Shown here piece after piece: positions 1 to 7,000 of a stretch of DNA of 7,309 bases; position 1 is the stretch's first letter; each line of letters begins with the position of its first letter. Location of the stretch: assembly GCA_021847125.1 (NCBI GenBank), contig JAJZUK010000049.1, forward strand, positions 1 through 7,309, written 5' to 3'. The position numbers were made by a program, and so were the translations under genes. Below the pieces are notes generated by a model. It did not search any database. It saw nothing but the letters and a program-made list of their open reading frames with translations, and was not told the origin of the DNA. The DNA is from Pseudomonadota bacterium. GTDB lineage: Bacteria; Pseudomonadota; Gammaproteobacteria; Burkholderiales; SG8-39.

Positions 1-1692
1 GTCTCCAACACCCGGTGTTCCCCAGCTATTTCCGCCCCAGCCCAGCACCGATCCATCCGACAACAGCGCATGCCCGCCACCGCTTTCCAATGTGACGTCG
101 ACAGCGCCGCTGATGCCGTTGAAGAAGGGCAAATTCATGCTTCGCGGATGAAGCTGAGGATCGTAAACTCCCAGTCTGCCGAACTCTCCCCAAGTCAACA
201 CATGTCCGTCGTTAGCCAGCGCAATACCGCCAAACTCACCTATCAAGAACCTGGGTGTCGCCGCAACCGAGGCGTCTCTCGGCGAGACCATGACTTGTTG
301 AGCCGCGAACCGCCGGCCGCCCGCATTATCCTCGACCAACAGATTGATCTTGTAAGTGCCAGGCTGTTGGAAGGTGAAACTGGCGGACGAACCGGCCGCC
401 TGTTGGCCGTCGCTGGTCGTCCAGGCGTAACCGACGATGCTGCCGTCGGGATCGCTCGCGCTGGATACATTGGCCTGAACGGTCAACGGCGCCTTGCCTG
501 CGTTTAGGTTGACACTGATCTGCGCAGCGGGAAGCTGATTGTAGATCGTGGGGGCGGGCTGCAGCAGATTGATCTGACCGGCTCCGCCCGGCGACTGAAC
601 CGGGAGCGGATCGACGTGACCTTGAAGACCACCATCGCCCAACTGACCGTAGCTGTTGTCGCCCCACGCGAGTACGACGCCGTCGGCGCGCAAGGCAATC
701 GCGAACTCCCGGCCGGCGGCTATTGCAAGCGCGTCCGACACCCCGGGAACTTGTGTCGGACTCCCCACGACGGCACTGCCGACGATTCCCAGTTGGCCCT
801 TGTTATTCTCGCCCCACGCCCACACAGTGCCATCGGATTTTCGCGCAAAGAAAGTGCCCTCCGCTTTCGCATCGATCTCTGCGACATGGTCCAGGCCGGC
901 AATCAGCGTCGGCACGGAGCCATGGGTCAGAAAATCGCCCCAGGCCCAAACCGTTCCGTCCGAACGCAGCGCCAAGCTGCCCCCGGCACCGCCCGCAATG
1001 GCTATCACGTTGTCGATCGTCACCTGGCTGGGAACGACATGATTACGATCGCTGTCGTAATCGCCGAGCATCGTGCCATTGCCGGCGGCGCCGAAACGCG
1101 CATCCCCCCACATCCAGACGGTGCCGTCTTGCCGCAGCGCGAGAGAACTGCTGGCGCTTAGCGCTACCTGTATCACATTGCCGATACCGGCGACCTGCGT
1201 CGGCGCGTGGCGGTCGGTCGTCGTGCCGTCGCCCAGCTGCCCATTGCGATTATTACCCCAAGCCCAAACAGTTCCGTCGCCTTTCAGGGCGAGAACATGG
1301 TCGCTTGCCACCACCGCCTTGACGTCAGCGAGGCCGGTAACAAGTTGAGGCTGAGCGCGATCCTGCGTTGTACCGTCTCCGAGCTGGCCGTATCCGTTTC
1401 TGCCCATCGCCCACAGCGAGCCGTCTGCAGTCAAAGCGAAATACGCACTTCCGCCCCAGGCGAACGGATAATAGCCGCCGTTGCCTGCCGCAACAGCGAC
1501 GATGTTGGGCAATTCAAACATCCGCACAGGACTGGTTGCCCCACCTATCCCGGTTCCCCACACTGATCCATCGCTATTGAGCAGCAGCGCGGAGACTTGG
1601 TCGGCGGCGATCATCGGTGTCACCGCTTTCGCGCCGATTGGCACCAAACACAGCCACGCGATTGCGCCGATGCGGCAAAACAAGGAGACCAT
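1..1692 (-). CDS. Secreted RCC1-repeat protein with an internal PKD-like domain (C-terminus beyond left edge)
   Basis: The frame is open from an ATG at 1692 to base 1 (564 codons, no stop), so the C-terminus is missing. Residues 1-23 form a typical Sec signal peptide: Arg7, a hydrophobic core around IGAIAWLCLVPIG, and a likely AKA cleavage site after Ala23. RCC1-type motifs (DG-T/S-VW-x-WG, often followed by N-x-x-GQLGDGTT) have their DG at residues 41, 90, 139, 189, 245, 287 and 338, with usual spacing of 42-56. Residues ~387-470 are a PKD/Ig-like domain (SDPDGSIVGYAWTTSDG, then GTYKINLLVEDNAG). RCC1 motifs resume at DG 495 and 546. Bacterial RCC1 proteins form beta-propellers; the role and partner here are unknown, and a periplasmic, surface or secreted location is inferred. 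The ATG lacks a Shine-Dalgarno. In-frame TTG codons at 1770 and 1761 follow a GGAGGA at 1779-1774, but the ATG gives the cleaner signal peptide. Confidence 0.88.
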   Translation of the reverse strand, partial: MVSLFCRIGAIAWLCLVPIGAKAVTPMIAADQVSALLLNSDGSVWGTGIGGATSPVRMFELPNIVAVAAGNGGYYPFAWGGSAYFALTADGSLWAMGRNGYGQLGDGTTQDRAQPQLVTGLADVKAVVASDHVLALKGDGTVWAWGNNRNGQLGDGTTTDRHAPTQVAGIGNVIQVALSASSSLALRQDGTVWMWGDARFGAAGNGTMLGDYDSDRNHVVPSQVTIDNVIAIAGGAGGSLALRSDGTVWAWGDFLTHGSVPTLIAGLDHVAEIDAKAEGTFFARKSDGTVWAWGENNKGQLGIVGSAVVGSPTQVPGVSDALAIAAGREFAIALRADGVVLAWGDNSYGQLGDGGLQGHVDPLPVQSPGGAGQINLLQPAPTIYNQLPAAQISVNLNAGKAPLTVQANVSSASDPDGSIVGYAWTTSDGQQAAGSSASFTFQQPGTYKINLLVEDNAGGRRFAAQQVMVSPRDASVAATPRFLIGEFGGIALANDGHVLTWGEFGRLGVYDPQLHPRSMNLPFFNGISGAVDVTLESGGGHALLSDGSVLGWGGNSWGTPGVGD

Positions 1693-1827
1693 CGAAACGC
1701 GGGAACGATCGCGGCACTTGCGGGGACCCGCCGGTTGAAGCGCGCAAGTCGCAGACGTCAAGGGAATCAAGACTCCTCCGCAGACATTGCCGGGGCTGGC
1801 AAAAGCTAGCCGCCGCCGATCTCCTTA

Positions 1828-1858
1828 CCTTATCCCCTACTGCGTGTATGGGATAAGG
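1828..1858. repeat. Near-perfect inverted repeat upstream of the RCC1 gene
   Basis: CCTTATCCC at 1828-1836 is the exact reverse complement of GGGATAAGG at 1850-1858. Inside it, TAC at 1838-1840 pairs with GTA at 1846-1848 across a 5-base loop, with a single mismatch between 1837 and 1849. The whole forms a 31-base dyad. There is no run of T after it on the minus strand, so a classic intrinsic terminator is unlikely. It lies about 135 bases upstream of the RCC1 ATG, where it could be an operator or a 5'-leader stem-loop. The function is not known. Confidence 0.6.
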
Positions 1859-1916
1859 CGATGATATGCCTAGTCGGCGGTGCGTTCAACCGCGTATAGA
1901 GGCGTTTTCCGGAGGG

Positions 1917-1944
1917 GGCGCACCCGGCCTCTCGGCAGTGCGCC
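1917..1944 (-). terminator. Possible terminator hairpin after the HigA-like gene
   Basis: Three bases past the HigA-like stop codon, GGCGCAC at 1917-1923 pairs perfectly with GTGCGCC at 1938-1944, and a GCC/GGC pair can form inside the loop. The stem is GC-rich and well placed for a terminator, but no U-tract follows on the minus strand. It may be a weak or Rho-assisted terminator, or an mRNA 3'-end protecting stem. Confidence 0.35.
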
Positions 1945-1947
1945 AGC

Positions 1948-2358
1948 TTAGACAAAGACCCCTACGGATACACGAAATCTGGCTGCAAACCTTTTCGCCA
2001 GCGCTTTGCTGATTTCGCGGCGCCCGGACAGGATGTCGCTGATCGTGCCCTGTGAGGCGATCCCGGCAAGGTCGGCCTGCCTCAAGCCGTGTTCGGCCAT
2101 CAGGTAACGCAGCACTTCGCGCGGATCGGCTTCCGCCAGCGGAGCTTGACGTTTTTCGTAGGCCTGGATCAGCTCGCCCAGGGCCTCGACCAGACCGGCC
2201 AGCGGGCGTGCCTGGTTCGCGCCGCCGGCGTCGAGCAAGCGGTTCAAATGTTCGACCGCCGCTGCGTACCCGGCTTTATTCGTAATTGGCCCAAGCGGCA
2301 CCAGTTCGCACAATGCTTTGTAGCGTTTGGTGATTTTGTCGATCTCGATTTCCCCCAT
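1948..2358 (-). CDS. HigA-like HTH antitoxin/transcriptional regulator, without an adjacent HigB
   Basis: This 136-residue protein matches the layout of the HigA/COG5499 antitoxin family (E. coli HigA/YgjM is about the same length). An alpha-helical N-terminal half (KRYKALCELVPLGPITN, then AAAVEHLNRLL, LVEALGELIQAYEK) is followed by a Cro/C1-type HTH at residues ~91-125 (GLRQADLAGIASQGTISDIL, then SGRREIS). Family members bind DNA at their own promoter and neutralise the HigB mRNA interferase. No HigB is present: the 178 bases upstream of the ATG are too short for an intact toxin gene, and no toxin-like sequence was seen downstream. It is therefore an orphan antitoxin, a stand-alone repressor, or a partner of the upstream ATPase; the last is inference. 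The frame opens at a TTG at 2370, but the ATG at 2358 lies 5 bases after a GGAGG, so that start is preferred; the ATG at 2361 is possible. Confidence 0.85.
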   Translation of the reverse strand: MGEIEIDKITKRYKALCELVPLGPITNKAGYAAAVEHLNRLLDAGGANQARPLAGLVEALGELIQAYEKRQAPLAEADPREVLRYLMAEHGLRQADLAGIASQGTISDILSGRREISKALAKRFAARFRVSVGVFV

Positions 2359-2363
2359 CATGG

Positions 2364-2368
2364 CCTCC
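2364..2368 (-). promoter_or_regulatory. Ribosome binding site deciding the HigA-like start
   Basis: GGAGG on the minus strand lies 5 bases before the ATG at 2358 and only 2 bases before the ATG at 2361. This favours the ATG at 2358 and argues against the TTG at 2370, which overlaps the start of the motif. An imperfect 12-base palindrome (CCAA/TTGG arms, 2367-2378) overlaps it and could be an operator, but the arms are short. Confidence 0.55.
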
Positions 2369-2439
2369 AACTAATTGGCAAAGCGCAGGTTGTTTCCACC
2401 GCCTGGAGACAAGCTTTTCAGAGGGGCGCGCCTTAGTTG

Positions 2440-2475
2440 CTACCGACTCACCCAGAACCCCGCTCCTGCGATCTG
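2440..2475 (-). pseudogene. Possible remnant of a GFWVN-domain C-terminus (…GFWVSR-stop)
   Basis: Read on the minus strand, 2475-2440 translates to QIAGAGFWVSR followed by TAG. The end matches the GFWVNR-stop ending of the ORF at 3854-4054 at the protein level and, over 17 bases with one mismatch, at the DNA level. In the secreted domain this recalls, the C-terminus is a G-x-GFWVN motif. Upstream of it the frame gives no recognisable domain sequence before it meets the ATPase stop region. This is at best a scrap left by rearrangement; chance similarity cannot be excluded over so short a stretch. Confidence 0.35.
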
Positions 2476-2536
2476 GCGCCGACTGTGCCGCACTGCCGAG
2501 AACCTCGGCACAAGCGCAAGACAACCCGCAGCGCAT

Positions 2537-3676
2537 TCAGCTTTGCAGCCGCTCCAGCAGACCGTGCAAGCCGACAAAATCGACCTTCAGCCCCGCCACT
2601 TCGCGCCGATAGGGACGCCTGACGTCGCGCGCCACGACATAATTCTCGCCGCGCGGATAGGCCTGGCGGAATGCCGTGAGATTGCGCGCATCGAATCCCC
2701 CGGCCGTCCACTTGCATTCGATCGCCGTTGGCGGCTTGCCGCGCCTCTGATGGATGAAGTCGATCTCGTGTTGACGCTTGTCGCGCCAATAGCGGATGTC
2801 CCGCGTCTGCAGACGGGCTTGCAGCTCGTTCAACACGAAATGCTCCCACAAGATGCCAAGATCGTCGTCACGGATGGCGCCCCAGCCGCGGTAATGACAG
2901 ACGAACCCGGTATCGAAGGCGTAAACCTTCGGCGCGGCGACGATCTCGTTCTTGCGCCGGTCGCTGAACGGGCGCAAAACGTGCGCGACGAACGTGGCTT
3001 CGAGCACGGCGAGATAATTCGAAATCGTGGGACGGCTCACCTCGCATTCACGCGCGAACCGACTTGCCTCGAACAAGCCACCGCTCTGTATGAACAGCAA
3101 CTCGGCAAAGCGCTGAAAGGAATGGCGCCGCTCCAGCCGGAACAGCTCCTGGATGTCTTTCGCCCAATAGGCGTCCATCCAATCCTGAAAATCCCTCTCC
3201 GGATAGGCCGTCGCGAGAAAAAATGGCGGCAGTCCACCATGCAGCAGGCGATGCTTTAGGTCAGGCGCTGCGAAATCAGCCAGATCCGCTGTCATCATGG
3301 GGGTCAGCCACACTTCGGCCTTGCGGCCGGACAGGGTGTCGCGAAATTTGCGCGAGGCACCCAACGTGGACGAACCGGTCGCAAGCACGCGGCTCTTTGG
3401 AAAGTGGTCCGCAGCAATCTTGAGCAATTGAGCGGGGTCGTCGAGCCGGTGAATCTCGTCCAGAACCACCGTCTTTCCGCCCACCGCCTCGAGAAAGGCC
3501 TCAGCATCGGCGAGCTCACGGCGCACTCGCGGCAACTCGCAGTCGAAATATTCGACCCCTGGCAGGGATCGTGCCAGGGTGGTCTTGCCGGCGCGCCGCA
3601 CCCCGGAGAGCCAGACGATCGAACGTCGTGTCCAAGCCTCTTGCAGCAGTTCGAGCCAGAAATGTCGCGTTCTCAT
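2537..3676 (-). CDS. AAA_14/DUF4143 family ATPase (COG1373-type ATP-binding protein)
   Basis: This 379-residue protein has an intact Walker A (GVRRAGKT, residues 25-32), Walker B (TVVLDE, 69-74) and a sensor-like ATGSST (99-104). This is the N-terminal AAA_14 ATPase domain. The DUF4143 half follows: a winged-helix-like segment (~200-230, EVSRPTISNYLAVLE), then a PD-(D/E)xK-nuclease-like core with E278, D306 (HEIDFI) and E320-x-K322 (AIECKW). All key residues are present, so it is probably functional. The family's cellular role is not settled; DNA-related or defence-associated roles have been proposed for relatives. The frame opens at a TTG at 3712, but the ATG at 3676 fits the family start (M-x-x-RHFWLELL). 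No Shine-Dalgarno precedes it. The HigA-like gene follows 178 bases downstream on the same strand and may share its transcript. It is probably an accessory gene acquired by transfer; that is inferred from family habits and the flanking repeats. Confidence 0.92.
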   Translation of the reverse strand: MRTRHFWLELLQEAWTRRSIVWLSGVRRAGKTTLARSLPGVEYFDCELPRVRRELADAEAFLEAVGGKTVVLDEIHRLDDPAQLLKIAADHFPKSRVLATGSSTLGASRKFRDTLSGRKAEVWLTPMMTADLADFAAPDLKHRLLHGGLPPFFLATAYPERDFQDWMDAYWAKDIQELFRLERRHSFQRFAELLFIQSGGLFEASRFARECEVSRPTISNYLAVLEATFVAHVLRPFSDRRKNEIVAAPKVYAFDTGFVCHYRGWGAIRDDDLGILWEHFVLNELQARLQTRDIRYWRDKRQHEIDFIHQRRGKPPTAIECKWTAGGFDARNLTAFRQAYPRGENYVVARDVRRPYRREVAGLKVDFVGLHGLLERLQS

Positions 3677-3683
3677 CGCCAGC

Positions 3684-3712
3684 AGTATTGCATTTAGTGG
3701 CGCCAAATGCAA
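3684..3712 (-). promoter_or_regulatory. Weak promoter candidate giving a nearly leaderless ATPase mRNA
   Basis: On the minus strand TTGCAT (3712-3707) and AATACT (3689-3684) are spaced by exactly 17 bases. They match the sigma70 -35 box at 3 of 6 positions and the -10 box at 4 of 6. A start 7-8 bases after the -10 box would fall at or beside the ATG at 3676, which agrees with the lack of a ribosome binding site. The promoter would overlap the 3688-3712 dyad. The match is modest, so this is a hypothesis. Confidence 0.3.
3688..3712. promoter_or_regulatory. Operator-like inverted repeat just upstream of the ATPase gene
   Basis: TTGCATTT at 3688-3695 and AAATGCAA at 3705-3712 are perfect 8-base inverted arms with a 9-base centre containing GGCGCC. 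The repeat ends 11 bases before the ATPase ATG and covers the spacer of the candidate promoter. That is the position expected of a repressor site for autoregulation, either by the winged-helix part of the ATPase or by the HigA-like protein. Which protein binds, if any, cannot be told from sequence. Confidence 0.5.
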
Positions 3713-3723
3713 ACATGGTTGCG

Positions 3724-3741
3724 TTTAGTTACAGCGCTAAA
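3724..3741. promoter_or_regulatory. Second, shorter dyad upstream of the ATPase gene
   Basis: TTTAG (3724-3728) and CTAAA (3737-3741) are inverted arms around an 8-base centre. The half-site TTTAG also occurs in the neighbouring dyad (3693-3697). Two sites sharing a half-site so close together suggest one binding protein, but 5-base arms are weak evidence alone. Confidence 0.25.
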
Positions 3742-3853
3742 GCGGTAGGACGCGCCCTCTATTTAACGCGACTGGGCAGCGCCTGCCGAGCTTCACCGCG
3801 CAGTTCATGCCGGTGATGAAGCCCGACACCGCACTCCCTCGCATTACCCGCCG

Positions 3854-4054
3854 TCAGCGATTCACCCAGAACCCAGTGCCCTTGCCGAGCTTCTTGCTGG
3901 TTGTCGCAAAATCCATATAGCCTTTATTCGCGATATAGGCGGAGAGCGCCGTCCCGCCTTGCGCTTCGAGCGATGGGGCGTAGAAATACCAGGCGCATTG
4001 CGGGTTGTCCAGGCACGGGAGACGGCCGAACATTCCGACGGCTTTAGTTTTCAC
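3854..4054 (-). CDS. Small ORF resembling the C-terminal half of a secreted GFWVN-type domain
   Basis: This 66-residue ORF starts at a GTG 6 bases after a GGGAGA, so it could be translated. Its sequence (WYFYAPSLEAQGGTALSAY, then KGY, ending GTGFWVNR) resembles, from memory, the last part of a domain found at the C-termini of exported betaproteobacterial proteins, in which GWNLLGN comes first, then W-x-FYxPS, then GFWVN. The first half (GWNLLGN and VWKW) is absent and there is no signal peptide, so this is probably a truncated fragment and not a working gene. Two cysteines (PCLDNPQC) could pair if exported. It lies 24 bases past the barrel gene's TAG and in the same frame, with no stop between. 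The likely history is deletion or insertion at this spot. A functional micro-protein cannot be ruled out. Confidence 0.45.
   Translation of the reverse strand: MKTKAVGMFGRLPCLDNPQCAWYFYAPSLEAQGGTALSAYIANKGYMDFATTSKKLGKGTGFWVNR
3858..3874. repeat. 17-base direct repeat flanking the ATPase gene (copy 2; copy 1 at 2444-2460)
   Basis: CGATTCACCCAGAACCC here and CGACTCACCCAGAACCC at 2444-2460 differ at one position and lie in the same orientation on either side of the ATPase gene, 1414 bases apart. In both copies the minus strand encodes GFWV(N/S)R just before a stop codon. The repeat may come from shared ancestry of two gene ends, or mark a recombination or insertion point. Confidence 0.55.
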
Positions 4055-4078
4055 CGCGCATCTCCCGGCAATATCTGC

Positions 4079-7000
4079 CTAGAACCGCGCTATCAAATTC
4101 ACCCCCAGCAAATTCGAAACGTCGCGCTTGATCAGGTTCGCCGCATAGCCTTCCACGCTCCAGCGCTTGTTCTCCGATTCCCAGTGCAGCTTGAGCGTCA
4201 TGTCCCAGCCCGAGGCCAAGGGCGTGAGGTTGGCTTCGTCGGCGTAGCGCTGCGAGCGCCACACGGCTTGCGCGCTCAGGATCAGGCGCTGCGCGCCGGC
4301 CCAGGTGAGGCCTACGGTCGCACGGTGTTTCGGCAGGTAAGGGATGGCGTTGCGGTCGAACGCGCCGCCCGAGTTTTTCGAGCCGGTGCTGGTGTAGCCG
4401 AAATAGCCCGCGAGGCTGCGCGACAGGACGTGGTTGGCGGTGAAGCCGGCGCTAGACGCCGTGCCGCGCGAGAAAATCGGCGTCGCTTCGAGCTGGTCGG
4501 GCGCAGCGAGGTTGGCCACGGTCTTCTGCCGCAGGCGATCGAGGTTGGCGACATCCGCGCGCGTGTTGAGCACGCCGTCGAGCGGCGAACTCAGGTTGTC
4601 CACTTCCCTGCGGTCGGCGAACGCGTTGATGAACCAGGCCGGCGACAGTTCCCAGTCGAGCTGCGCGCGATAGCGCGAGATTTTTCCGCCGGCATAGACC
4701 AGCGAGTCGTCGATCGGAATGCCCGCGGTGGCGACCGGCGCGAGCGAATTGTAGGATGCGGGCCGCAGCCATTTCTGGAACGCGCCGCGCAGCGTCGCGC
4801 CGCGGCCGAGGGACCAGGCCGCGCCCAGCCGCGGCGACACGACGCTGCGGTCGTAGTTTTCGGGGAAAGTCTGGGTCGCCGGCGGCACGGTGTCGCGAAA
4901 GATATTGATATCGCGCGTTTTCGTATAGCGCTGCCAGGCGAGATCGCCCTGCAGGTTCAGGCGCTCGTTCGCGCGGATGCGGTCCGACAGCCAGAAGTCG
5001 CGCGAGCGGTCCTGGTCGCGCTGATCGAGCCGGTCGGAAGGCACGACCCCGGCGCCGATGTGGAAAAAATTCTCCCGCACCAGGGTGTTGGTCTTTTCCG
5101 CCCGCCCGAGTTCCGCGCCCCAGCTGAGTTCGTGGCGCTCGTTCGCGGCGAAGGTGTGGCGGAACTGGATATCGTGCTGTTCGGGCTTGGTGCGGAAATC
5201 CGAAGCGTTGGTGGCGAGCCCGAAAGGCGTGTCCACCGACGTCACCTGATCGACGCGTGAGGTTTCATTGCTCTTGCCGAGTTTCAGCCAGGCCTGCGAC
5301 TGCGGGCCGAAGCGGTAATGCGCGCCCAGATCGAGCCGCTCGTTGCGCCCGTTGACGCGCTGCTCGATCGCGCTCACCGGGTTCAGCTTGATGTCGGCAT
5401 CGAAGGCGTTGGCGTAGGCGAACAGGCCCAGCTCGTAGGTCGGCCGCGCGCCGAGCGCGACCGTATAGGTCCTGGCCGAAGCGTCGAAGGCGACGCGATC
5501 GGGCCGGGTATCGGTTTGTATGGCCTCGAGGAAGTAGGCGAAGGGCATGCCGGCATTGGCATAGCCGTTGGCGGTGAGCGTCGGTTCGGCCAGGCGGAAA
5601 TCGCGGCTGTTGTTGTAGCGCGCGCCGATGTTCCAATACGCACCCGGGCGCTGGATCAGCGTCGAGAACCGGTTCGAGGCGCCGAATACGGTGGGATCGG
5701 CGAGGAAGCCCTGGAACAGTTCGGACTTCTTGTTGAAGTCCCCGCTGTAGCGGTCGGCGAGGAACAGGTGACTGCCGGCCCAGAACGGGTAGTAGGAATC
5801 CTGCGCATAGCTGCGCGCCCAATCCTCGAGGCCGAAGGCGGCGAGCGCGCTGCCGAGGTTGGCGCCGCCCTTCTGGTCGTTCGCCACCTGGTTCAGCGAC
5901 TTGAGGTAAGGCAGCAGGGACATCGCCCGGCGCGCGCTCACCAGCGCATCGCCCGGCTGCAGGTGATCGTTGCGGATCACGCTCTCGAACAGATCGGGCA
6001 GCGGGTCCTTGGAATCGAGTTCGCGCGCGCGGCCGAGCGCGAACAGCGCGTCGCGCGTGCGGCCGAGCTGGTAATACGCCACAGCGAGGTAGGTCTGCGC
6101 GCGCGCATAGCGCGGTTCGATCAGGGTCGCGGCCAGGAGGCGGTTCACCGCTTCGTCGGTGTTGCCCGACTTGAGCTCGACCAGGCCGAGGCCGGTCAGC
6201 GCGACATAATCATCGGGCCGCTCTTCGATCGCCTGCGCGAACGCGGCGCGCGCCGCGGGGAGGTTATCTGCAAAGGCTTCGAGGGTGCCGAGTTCACCGC
6301 GGAAACCCGGCCCTTGCGGGTCGAGCTCGAGCGCCCGCTTGAGGCTGGCGCGTGCGGGAGCCACGTCTTCGCGCTCGGTCTGCACCGCGCCCAGGCCGTG
6401 CCAGGCGCGCGCCGAATTCGGTTCTGCAGCGAGCGCCGCGCTGTACGCAGCGGTGGCCGCAGGCGCGCGGCCTTCGAAGCGTTCGAGTTCGCCCTCGGCG
6501 ATCATCGCTTCGGCCGAGCGCGGTTGGGTCGCGCGCGCGGCGGCGAGCGCGCTGCGCGCCTCGGGAACCTCGTCGCGGACCAGATGCAGCCTGGCTCTCC
6601 ACACATCGAAGCGTTCGTCCCTGGGGTAGCGCCTGGCGCCGTCGCGCAGGGTCGCGATCGCCTGGTCGAACTCGCCCTCCAGCACCTGGAAGTCCGACAG
6701 CAGCAACAGCGCCGTGCCGGTGTCGGGGCGTTTGGCGGCAAGCTGTTCCACCGCGTGCCGCGCGGCTGCCAGCTCACCCGAGCGCAGCAGTTCGCCGATT
6801 GCGCGCAGGTCCGTGCCCTGCGCGCCCTGCCCTGCGTCGAGCTCGGGGTAGCGCCGCGGATCGACGGTGAAACTCGACACCCATTGCACGCGCTCGCGCG
6901 GATTGGCGAGCAGGCGCTTCACCGGCGCCACGCCTTTCTGCGCGCGGCCCTGTTCGCCCGCGGCGATGCTGACGCTGCCCTGATCGTTGGACAGCAGCAC

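Larger units (their letters stand above)
1693..1947. other. Intergenic region between the HigA-like gene and the RCC1 gene
   Basis: These 255 bases hold no convincing gene on either strand. They contain a GC-rich hairpin just after the HigA-like stop, a long inverted repeat at 1828-1858, and a GGAGGA at 1779-1774 on the minus strand that may serve the RCC1 gene if it begins at a TTG. No clear sigma70 promoter was recognised. The RCC1 gene presumably has its own promoter here, because a terminator-like hairpin separates it from the gene upstream; this is inference. Confidence 0.5.
3677..3853. other. Intergenic region upstream of the ATPase gene
   Basis: This stretch carries two dyads (3688-3712, 3724-3741) and a weak promoter candidate. 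Its left part in the reading direction (3853-3742) has short open stretches on both strands with no recognisable product, plus a bulged hairpin near 3797-3827 without a T-run. It may be debris from the same rearrangement that left the GFWVN fragment. Confidence 0.4.

Noticed and set aside
616..1322. Several overlapping plus-strand open frames opposite the RCC1 gene
   Set aside because: The minus-strand frame shows regular RCC1 repeats and a signal peptide, so these are shadows.
1..1692. Repeated DNA units that could be taken for a tandem repeat or CRISPR-like array
   Set aside because: The repeats are spaced at 42-56 codons, are degenerate in DNA and encode RCC1 motifs; there are no constant repeats with unique spacers.
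2276..2536. 86-codon minus-strand frame immediately after the ATPase as a small gene or HigB remnant
   Set aside because: It overlaps the HigA-like gene out of frame, and its translation has no HigB-like or other recognisable features.
2375..3259. Plus-strand open frame (294 codons) opposite the ATPase
   Set aside because: Fully antisense to an ATPase with intact Walker motifs; the translation shows no domain.
3677..3712. Extension of the ATPase to a TTG at 3712
   Set aside because: The extra 12 residues fall inside the operator-like dyad, and the ATG at 3676 matches the usual start of this ATPase group.
3797..3827. Hairpin between the GFWVN fragment and the ATPase as a terminator
   Set aside because: The stem is bulged (CACCG/CGGTG core only) and has no T-run on the minus strand.
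3959..5260. Long plus-strand open frame (433 codons) opposite the barrel gene
   Set aside because: It lies antisense to a clearly recognisable barrel, and its translation is a low-complexity Arg/Ala/Val-rich sequence typical of the opposite strand of a GC-rich gene.
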